Assembly: GCA_029287235.1 (NCBI GenBank)
Contig: JARFRM010000039.1
Location: forward strand, 1 to 50,681
Direction: 5' to 3'
Origin: Thermoanaerobaculales bacterium
GTDB lineage: Bacteria > Acidobacteriota > Thermoanaerobaculia > Thermoanaerobaculales > Sulfomarinibacteraceae
Length of the DNA: 50,681 bases
Position numbers and translations under genes: made by a program. This document shows, piece by piece, positions 46,001 to 50,681 of this stretch. Numbering within the stretch: the stretch's first letter is position 1; each line of letters opens with the position of its first letter. The notes beneath the pieces are model-generated. The model was not told the origin of the DNA. It did no database searches and was given only the letters and a program-made list of their open reading frames with translations.

Positions 46001-46406
46001 CGGGCTCGATCTGCAGCTGCCGGACGCTTACATCTCCGAGCCGGAACTGCGACTCAGCTTCTACAAGCGTCTCTCGGCGACCGAAGACGAGGCGGCTGTG
46101 GCGGAGCTCATCGAAGAGATCGTCGATCGCTACGGCCCGGCACCGCCTCAGCTCGACACCCTCGCGAGGGCGCAGCGGGTGCGGGTGGCGGCGCAGAGGA
46201 TCGGGGCGACCGCGGTGCAACGGCGGACCGGGCGCTGGCGGGTTCGTCTCGATCCGGGGCTGGCGCCTCCCGAGCGTCTCGGTGAGGTGCTCTCCACCTG
46301 GCCCCAGGCTCAGCTCTCGCCATCGGGCGAGATCACCGTTCCCGCCGGAGGAGCGGGCGCCGAGATCGATGAGGTCCTCAGGCTGCTGACCGAATTGGCG
46401 GCGTGA
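43029..46406 (+). CDS. mfd: Transcription-repair coupling factor Mfd
   Basis: 1125 residues from ATG 43029 (TTG 43020 is possible; neither has a clear Shine-Dalgarno). UvrB-homology region at the N-terminus (YQGAEPPPASRLELVRLLRR, DQRRLADRLTAAGYRRVDLV), RNA-polymerase-interaction domain (DLVVHLDHGIGRFSGFRRV), then the translocase: Walker A GDVGYGKTEVAIRAVFK, DEEQ box LVILDEEQRFGVAQ, SATPIPRTLNMAMSGLRDIS, and motifs IENGLDIPNANTLLVNRSDR and QLYQLRGRVGRSDR. It removes stalled polymerase at lesions and recruits UvrA. The chain length is close to the normal 1150. Confidence 0.96.
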   Translation: MADHPTYPLPDLASLVEALDRGKAPLAVGGVVPGARSLAMASLVDGGWKPKIAAVVVPHVADVDDLAARLELLAPGIGVGRVPGDLCAPYQGAEPPPASRLELVRLLRRVADGEVRVVVVPVRALLGALPLPEAVAAHVERMAPGEVLDQRRLADRLTAAGYRRVDLVEEAGEFAVRGWVVDIHDGDEQALRIVLDDDRIDEIRRFDAASQRTVGEPLHELTLYPLDLFPAEPERLAVVGDTLASEWPALAEAMRAGAERRLWWAALHLEDPSTSWLELADVTVVCDRDDVVGELRRWRQVQDREWETLQGRSVSLPPPDRVLLDLEDVCDRLENAALRLDQLEVSDGRTLWWRIATSPMEGFARRIPDLVPTLRNRRAQDLTQLLVVATAGEERRFEHLLKDGGVVPVAPPPAQGEVSIVQGGVQHGFVSKDGLAVYGRRDLTAAPPPRRRSGGTAAFVSDLRDLRPGDLVVHLDHGIGRFSGFRRVSVENRELEMLVLAYRGGDKLLVPVERADLIQKYASGEGDAGPALDRLGGSTWTRRKARVKKAVREMAAALLRLAAVRRGARGFRFSPDSPWQREFEDAFEYELTPDQDRSIAEIKTDMESERPMDRLLCGDVGYGKTEVAIRAVFKAVLEGKQVVVLAPTTILVGQHLETFQRRFAGFPLEIRMLSRFVSPKETKEVLEGLAEGRVDVVIGTHRILGSDVEFRDLGLVILDEEQRFGVAQKEKLKQLRTEVDVVAMSATPIPRTLNMAMSGLRDISLIETPPRDRQAVETSVREFSEEVVREAILYEIERGGQVYFVHNRVKSIGAFAQWLRKVVPEARVVVGHGQMNEHHLEKAMRTFLDGEADVLLATAIIENGLDIPNANTLLVNRSDRFGLAQLYQLRGRVGRSDRLAYATFLVPSGQALPGTARARLAAITEFCELGAGFRIAARDLEIRGAGNLLGSEQHGFIEAVGFETYCQLLEEAVAELEGRPAQTRREVELRLGLDLQLPDAYISEPELRLSFYKRLSATEDEAAVAELIEEIVDRYGPAPPQLDTLARAQRVRVAAQRIGATAVQRRTGRWRVRLDPGLAPPERLGEVLSTWPQAQLSPSGEITVPAGGAGAEIDEVLRLLTELAA

Positions 46407-46434
46407 CTCCGGGCTCGCTGGGCCTGATTCGCAC

Positions 46435-46440
46435 TACAAT
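46435..46440 (+). promoter_or_regulatory. -10-like TACAAT, leaderless start
   Basis: TACAAT ends 6 bases before ATG 46447, with only GGTGCC between. Confidence 0.5.
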
Positions 46441-46446
46441 GGTGCC

Positions 46447-47706
46447 ATGACCTCCACAACCGGCCACGATCTCGGCCACGGCGTCCGGGTCATGCCGGGC
46501 GACGGAGGTGGGATTGTCGTCCAGAGTGCCGACTTCAACCTCGGATGGCGGCCCCGGATCGGTGGAGCCCCCGGGGCGGCCGTCATCTGGGAGGGGACCA
46601 CCTATGAGGTCGTCGAGCGCGAGCCGTGGCGCCGTGGTGGGCGCTGGACGCTTGAACCCTGGGTCGGCGAGGACGTCATGCGGGTGGTGCTGCCCCTCGA
46701 TGGTGCGACGGTGGACAACGCCGCCAACGTGGCGCGGACCGCGGTCCGCGGCGCGAAGCTTCGACCCTGGTTCTGGTCTCTGTCACCGGTGCTGGGATTT
46801 GCCACGTCATCCTGGCAGCGCCGATGGCGGGACGATTGGGGCTTTCCCGCAGCTTTCGCCACACGGTTGTCGGCGTTGATCGAGATGGTCATAGGCGCCG
46901 TATGCATGATCGAGCTCATCGCCATGGTGGGTGGTGAAGTGACGGTTTTCCCCTGGATCCCGAGGCCCTTGATCTACTTCGGGTTCGCCTTTTTCGTCGA
47001 AGGGGTTGTTCGGCTGGCGCAGGTCGCTTCGGACTCGGAGCCCGTGGGGACGTTCTTCGGTCTGGTGGTCTCGGTCTTCGAGCGGCCTCCTTTGCGGGAA
47101 TCTGAATCGATCCCGGTACCGACGGCGCGGGTCTTCGACGAGGTCACCGGCCACCTGGAACTTCTGTCGACGATTCATCGTCGTGATTGGGAAGGACCCG
47201 GGCTTCTGCCATACCGGGGGGAACACTTTGCGCTCGATTCCACCGATCGGCTCGGTGAAGATTGGGTGTACGTCTTCCACCGGGTCGAGGTCGCCGGTGA
47301 CCGACCTGGAGTCGTTCATCGGCTGCGGCCGCCTCGATCAAAGGTGGAGGATCGGTCCTTTGCGGACCAGCCCGGGATCATCAAGACGGTGTTGCTCACC
47401 ATCGCCTGCACCCTCGCGCCACGCCGTTTCCAGGAACGATGGGCGTGGGAGCTCGGGGTGAAAGCTAAGTGGTTCACCGTGTTAGGCGCCTCGACCGAAT
47501 TCATCGGGGGACTCAGCAACCTGGGTGCGCCGGAGGGACAGTCGGTGCCGACCGAGCTGCTCAACCTCTTTTTCATCGGCGAGGCGATGGTGCGGCTCGG
47601 GTCGATCGTTTTTAGAGGCCTACCCCTCGGTAGTGTCCTCGGTCTCCCGCTCGCACCCGTTCTCGAACGGTATCTCCCCGACCCCGGATTGCCGCCCCAT
47701 GAGTGA
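46447..47706 (+). CDS. Unknown protein with two or three predicted membrane segments
   Basis: 419 residues, not recognised. The N-terminal 130 residues are soluble and beta-rich (GGGIVVQSADFNLGWRPRIG, EPWRRGGRWTLEPWVG). Hydrophobic stretches follow at about 140-160 (LIEMVIGAVCMIELIAMVGG) and 170-190 (PLIYFGFAFFVEGVVRLAQV), then a hydrophilic 170-residue region, and a C-terminal part with TVLLTIACTLAPRRFQERWA and a repeat-like FIGEAMVRLGSIVFRGLPLG similar to the earlier FFVEGVVRLAQVAS ... GLVVSVFERPP segment, hinting at internal duplication. Sits between mfd and the parvulin genes with its own likely promoter. Confidence 0.68.
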   Translation: MTSTTGHDLGHGVRVMPGDGGGIVVQSADFNLGWRPRIGGAPGAAVIWEGTTYEVVEREPWRRGGRWTLEPWVGEDVMRVVLPLDGATVDNAANVARTAVRGAKLRPWFWSLSPVLGFATSSWQRRWRDDWGFPAAFATRLSALIEMVIGAVCMIELIAMVGGEVTVFPWIPRPLIYFGFAFFVEGVVRLAQVASDSEPVGTFFGLVVSVFERPPLRESESIPVPTARVFDEVTGHLELLSTIHRRDWEGPGLLPYRGEHFALDSTDRLGEDWVYVFHRVEVAGDRPGVVHRLRPPRSKVEDRSFADQPGIIKTVLLTIACTLAPRRFQERWAWELGVKAKWFTVLGASTEFIGGLSNLGAPEGQSVPTELLNLFFIGEAMVRLGSIVFRGLPLGSVLGLPLAPVLERYLPDPGLPPHE

Positions 47707-47729
47707 AAGAGCTTGAGTCCATAACATGC

Positions 47730-47735
47730 TAAGCT
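47730..47735 (+). promoter_or_regulatory. -10-like TAAGCT, leaderless start
   Basis: TAAGCT ends 6 bases before ATG 47742; no Shine-Dalgarno lies in between. Confidence 0.4.
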
Positions 47736-47741
47736 CCGCTG

Positions 47742-48587
47742 ATGCGGAGACGTATCGCTCTTCCCGGTGCTCTCGTCGGCGTGTGGTTCGCACTCGCGTG
47801 CGGTACGGATGAAGGTGTACTCGCAACCGTCGGAGACAGTTCGGTCGCGGTCGAGACCTTTCAGCATCACCTCGAAGCGGCCTCCGGCGAAGCGTGGCAG
47901 GGGGTCACCGATCCGGTCGCATCACGCCTGCTCGACCAGTTCATCGACCAGGAAGTGGTGGTGGCGGCGGCCGTCGGCGGCGACGAGATGGCCGTGCCGG
48001 TCGAACCGGGCGCCCGATCGGCCCGGGTGCGCTTGCTGCTCGACGAACTCTGCGGTCCTCCGTCCCCGCCGGCGATCGAAGTCATCGAAGCGGAGATCGA
48101 GGCGGCACAGGTGGTGGAGCGCCCTGCCCGGGCCGCCGTGCGCCAGATGTTGCTCGACACCAAGGCCGACGCCGAGGCGGCCCGTCGCCGGCTCGACGAG
48201 GGGGCCGATTTCGTTGAGCTTTCAAGGAGCGTCAGCCGCGCCCCCAACGCCGATGGTGGCGGCAATCTCGGTTTTCTCACTCAGGGGGGTTTGTCGGAGA
48301 ACCTCGACGAGGTGATCTTCGCACTCCAGGCAGGTGAGATATCCGAGCCCGTGCCGGGGCCGTCGGGGTACCATATCTTCCAGGTTCTCGAGGTGGTGCC
48401 CGCCGGGCCGCCGCCGCGGGCTGAGATTGAACCGGAGATCCGGCGAAGACTCGGGGAGACAGCGGCTCGACAACACGCCGCCGAGTGTGTGCAACGGCTT
48501 GCCGGAGAGGTGGGCGTCAAGGTGATCCACGATCGGTTGTGGTTCCGCTACCAGGGTCGGTATGCAGAGGAGATTCATGCGAGTTAG
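47742..48587 (+). CDS. Parvulin-type peptidyl-prolyl isomerase lipoprotein
   Basis: 281 residues. Signal with lipobox FALAC (Cys20), so probably lipid-anchored and periplasmic. An N-terminal SurA/PrsA-like helical part (VGDSSVAVETFQHHLEAA, LLDQFIDQEVVVAAAV) precedes a rotamase domain: AAVRQMLLDTKADAEAARRR, GADFVELSRSVSRAP, GGGNLGFLTQGGLSENLDEV and GPSGYHIFQVLEV. Likely helps fold outer-membrane or exported proteins. It overlaps the next gene by 11 bases; both encode the same class of factor. Confidence 0.88.
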   Translation: MRRRIALPGALVGVWFALACGTDEGVLATVGDSSVAVETFQHHLEAASGEAWQGVTDPVASRLLDQFIDQEVVVAAAVGGDEMAVPVEPGARSARVRLLLDELCGPPSPPAIEVIEAEIEAAQVVERPARAAVRQMLLDTKADAEAARRRLDEGADFVELSRSVSRAPNADGGGNLGFLTQGGLSENLDEVIFALQAGEISEPVPGPSGYHIFQVLEVVPAGPPPRAEIEPEIRRRLGETAARQHAAECVQRLAGEVGVKVIHDRLWFRYQGRYAEEIHAS

Positions 48588-49557
48588 ATTGATTCGTGCC
48601 GTGGCTTTCTTGGTCTTTGTGGCGACGGCCGCCATCGCGACCTCCGAGCGGCAGGTCCTGGAGACCATTCTGGTCCGGGTGAACGACCGTATCGTCACCG
48701 TCAACGACTTCAAACTTCGGTTACGGCAGGAGTTGGCCCAGGTCAGCCCGGTCCCTCAGGGCAAGGAACTCCGTGAATACACCGAGGCCCTCTTCAAGAC
48801 CATGGTCGATGAAATGCTGCTGCTCGAGCGAGCCGAAGATCGGCGGATCGAGGTCGATGATCAGTCGGTGGATTCGGCCATCGACGGTCTGAGGGAGCAG
48901 AACGATCTGACGGACGATGCGGCGTGGGCCGCAGCTCTGGAGAGCTCGGGGATGTCCGTCGACGATTTGCGCGAGCGGTATCGACAGACCATCCTCCTGT
49001 CTCGAACGGTCCAATCCGAGATCCGGCCCACCGAGATCACCGAAGAAGAGGTCCGGGTCCGCTACGAGGAGGAGAAAAACCTCTACAAGGTTCCGGCCAA
49101 GGTGACGCTCGAACAGCTCTTCTTCCCGATCGCCGAGAACGGTTCCGACGAGGCCGAGGTGATCCGGGTTGCCCGCGGCCTGGTGGAGCGGGTGTCGACG
49201 GGATCGGACCTTCGTGCCGAGGCGACCTTGGCGGGGGTCGAGGTCCAGGAGCTCGGGTCGATTCCCCTGGCCGATCTCAGGGGAGATCTGCGCACGGCCC
49301 TGGATGGCGTCACCGACGGTGGTTTTACCGAGCCGTTGATCACTGCGGGTGGGGTCCAGGTCATCCACCTGGTCGAGAGAATCCCCGAGGGCTATCAGCC
49401 GTTCGACGAGGTCGAGGAGGACATCAAACGGCGGATGTCGTCCGATTCCTACCAGAGTCAGTCGCGGGGTTTTGTCGAGCGCCTCAGGGAAGAGTATCTG
49501 GTGGAGATCGATCAAACGCAGCTCGACTTCATCCTCGACGTCGTCGAGAGCCTGTGA
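48577..49557 (+). CDS. SurA-like periplasmic chaperone/PPIase
   Basis: 326 residues from ATG 48577, with GAGGAG 5 bases upstream; a 5-residue longer start at 48562 is less likely. Signal peptide MRVRLIRAVAFLVFVATAAIA. SurA-type N-terminal helices: VRVNDRIVTVNDFKLRLRQ, LFKTMVDEMLLLERAEDRRI, SGMSVDDLRERYRQTILLSR. One divergent parvulin domain (VTLEQLFFPIAENGSDEAEV, GSIPLADLRGDLRTALDGVT, ITAGGVQVIHLVERIPEG). Expected to chaperone unfolded outer-membrane proteins. Translationally coupled to the upstream lipoprotein PPIase. Confidence 0.88.
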   Translation: MRVRLIRAVAFLVFVATAAIATSERQVLETILVRVNDRIVTVNDFKLRLRQELAQVSPVPQGKELREYTEALFKTMVDEMLLLERAEDRRIEVDDQSVDSAIDGLREQNDLTDDAAWAAALESSGMSVDDLRERYRQTILLSRTVQSEIRPTEITEEEVRVRYEEEKNLYKVPAKVTLEQLFFPIAENGSDEAEVIRVARGLVERVSTGSDLRAEATLAGVEVQELGSIPLADLRGDLRTALDGVTDGGFTEPLITAGGVQVIHLVERIPEGYQPFDEVEEDIKRRMSSDSYQSQSRGFVERLREEYLVEIDQTQLDFILDVVESL

Positions 49558-49582
49558 CCCCGGCAACGGTAGGGAGAGCGGC

Positions 49583-50542
49583 GTGACCATCGACAAGCAA
49601 CGTGCGTGGATCAGAGAACTGAAACCCGGGACCGATATCGAAGATTCGTACGTCGTGCGTTCGAAGGACGTTCGCCAACGGAGAGGTGGAGGGCCCTACC
49701 TGGCGGCGACCCTCGGGGACAAGACCGGAGAGGTTGCGGCCCTGGTCTGGGAAAATGTCGAGCAGATCGGGAAGGTGCTGGAGGCCGGTGAGGTCGTCAC
49801 CGTCAAGGGTCAGGTCCAGCGGTACAACGGTCGTCTTCAGGTGGTCATCCGCCGGGTCGCCAAGGTCCCCGCGGACCGGGTCGACGAAGCGCTTTATGTT
49901 CGTTCATCATCGGTGGACGTCGATCTTCTCTGGCAGCGCCTGACGACCCTGGTGGAGGAGGTCGAGAATGAGCACTTGCGTCAGCTCCTCTTTCGGGTGA
50001 TCTCGAAACCGGAGGTGGCCGACCGGTTCCGGGTGGCGCCGGCGGCACGGGCGATGCACCACGCCTTTCGCTCCGGACTCCTCGAACACACCGTGTCCAT
50101 GTCGACCATGGGGCGTCAGCTCGCCAAGCACTACTCGCTGAACGCCGACCTCGTGGTGGCCGGCTGTGTGCTGCACGATTTGGGCAAGATCTGGGAGCTC
50201 GACATCTCCTCGTCCATCGAGTACACCGACGAGGGCCGGTTGATCGGCCACCTGACGATGGAGGTGCTCTACGTCGATCGCGTCATCGCCGAGATGACCG
50301 CCTTCCCCGACGAGATCCGACGCCAGTTGCTGCACATCCTCCTCGCCCATCACGGAGAATACGAGTATGGATCGCCGAGGCGCCCCAAGACCCCCGAGGC
50401 ATTGCTGGTCCACCAGATGGATCTGCTCGACTCGAAGATGGCAGGGATGCTGGAGGCCATCAACGCCGATGGAGATTCGGAAGCGGCGTGGTCGCCGTAC
50501 TCGAAGATCATGGATCGTTTCATCTATCGGCGGAGGATCTAG
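49583..50542 (+). CDS. YhaM-like 3'-5' exoribonuclease (OB-fold plus HD domain)
   Basis: 319 residues from GTG 49583, with AGGGAGAG just ahead; the longer frame from 49349 overlaps the surA-like gene. An N-terminal OB-fold (SYVVRSKDVRQRRGGGPYLA, VVTVKGQVQRYNGRLQVVIR) precedes an HD domain: AMHHAFRSGLLEHTVSM, GCVLHDLGKIWEL (HD pair), and HILLAHHGEYEYGSPRRPKT. This matches the YhaM/CBF1 family, Mn-dependent 3'-5' nucleases acting on RNA and single-stranded DNA. Same transcription direction as the two chaperone genes with a 25-base gap. Confidence 0.9.
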   Translation: MTIDKQRAWIRELKPGTDIEDSYVVRSKDVRQRRGGGPYLAATLGDKTGEVAALVWENVEQIGKVLEAGEVVTVKGQVQRYNGRLQVVIRRVAKVPADRVDEALYVRSSSVDVDLLWQRLTTLVEEVENEHLRQLLFRVISKPEVADRFRVAPAARAMHHAFRSGLLEHTVSMSTMGRQLAKHYSLNADLVVAGCVLHDLGKIWELDISSSIEYTDEGRLIGHLTMEVLYVDRVIAEMTAFPDEIRRQLLHILLAHHGEYEYGSPRRPKTPEALLVHQMDLLDSKMAGMLEAINADGDSEAAWSPYSKIMDRFIYRRRI

Positions 50543-50590
50543 GAGCCTGCACCGCATAGAATCGGCGGCGCCTTTCGGGCGGCATTTGGA

Positions 50591-50654
50591 CCGTTTTTCG
50601 CCTGTTTCTTGGCCCATACCACCAGTATGAACCGGCGAAACAGGCGAAAAACGG
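50591..50654. repeat. Perfect 18-bp inverted repeat near the window edge
   Basis: CCGTTTTTCGCCTGTTTC (50591-50608) and its exact complement (50637-50654) flank a 28-base loop that itself holds CATAC / GTATG. It lies 48 bases past the YhaM-like stop. It may end transcription or mark a small repeat element. Confidence 0.85.
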
Positions 50655-50681
50655 CCACAAATCACGCTCCGAAATCCATCC

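Overview
The window is a GC-rich, densely packed bacterial chromosome segment with about 36 protein genes, no rRNA and no tRNA that I can recognise. Gene content suggests a Gram-negative acidobacterium, possibly near Thermoanaerobaculia: lipoproteins, a CsgG-like secretin partner, SurA-like chaperones, large hybrid kinases, and secreted proteins with tandem beta-rich modules. The lineage is an inference from style and content, not from a marker gene.

Layout. 1-625: an agmatinase gene cut by the window edge, preceded by what looks like a deoxyhypusine-synthase-like remnant. 748-8391: a lipoprotein, a pentapeptide-repeat/potassium-channel fusion, and a signalling operon (hybrid histidine kinase, single-domain receiver, receiver-phosphatase). 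8582-12648: a YigZ-like protein, a secreted PNGase F-like amidase and an S23 four-helix protein. 13007-16112: acyl-CoA synthetase and KAS III. 16244-26485: a polysaccharide locus with seven glycosyltransferases and a WcaJ-type initiating transferase, interrupted by an enoyl-CoA hydratase. 26761-33182: phosphopantetheinyl transferase, thioesterase, an unrecognised 589-residue protein, two nucleotide-sugar reductases (Rmd, RfbD) that probably feed the glycosyltransferases, and FolE. 33411-41423: CsgG-like gene pair, malic enzyme, Ddl, cysteine desulfurase and NamZ. 41634-50542: RibBA, Mfd, an unknown membrane protein, two parvulin-type proteins and a YhaM-like nuclease.

The most unusual content is between the genes. 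Intergenic gaps carry a recurring vocabulary of short degenerate tandem repeats, many separated by the word GCGATG or its complement CATCGC. All seven gaps between convergent genes contain such arrays. Several arrays start at, or contain, the stop codon of the neighbouring gene. Heptamer units that hold a stop triplet (GTTGACA, GTGAAAA) lie with the stop-rich strand on the sense strand of the preceding gene. One composite of about 400 bp occurs twice in inverted orientation around the gene at 28334-30103. I consider this modular repeat system the best candidate for something undescribed.

A second theme is initiation. At about a dozen genes a -10-like hexamer ends only 5-9 bases before the start codon and no Shine-Dalgarno is present, suggesting leaderless transcripts. 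Genes inside operons and some first genes have clear Shine-Dalgarno sequences, which were used here to correct several over-long starts.
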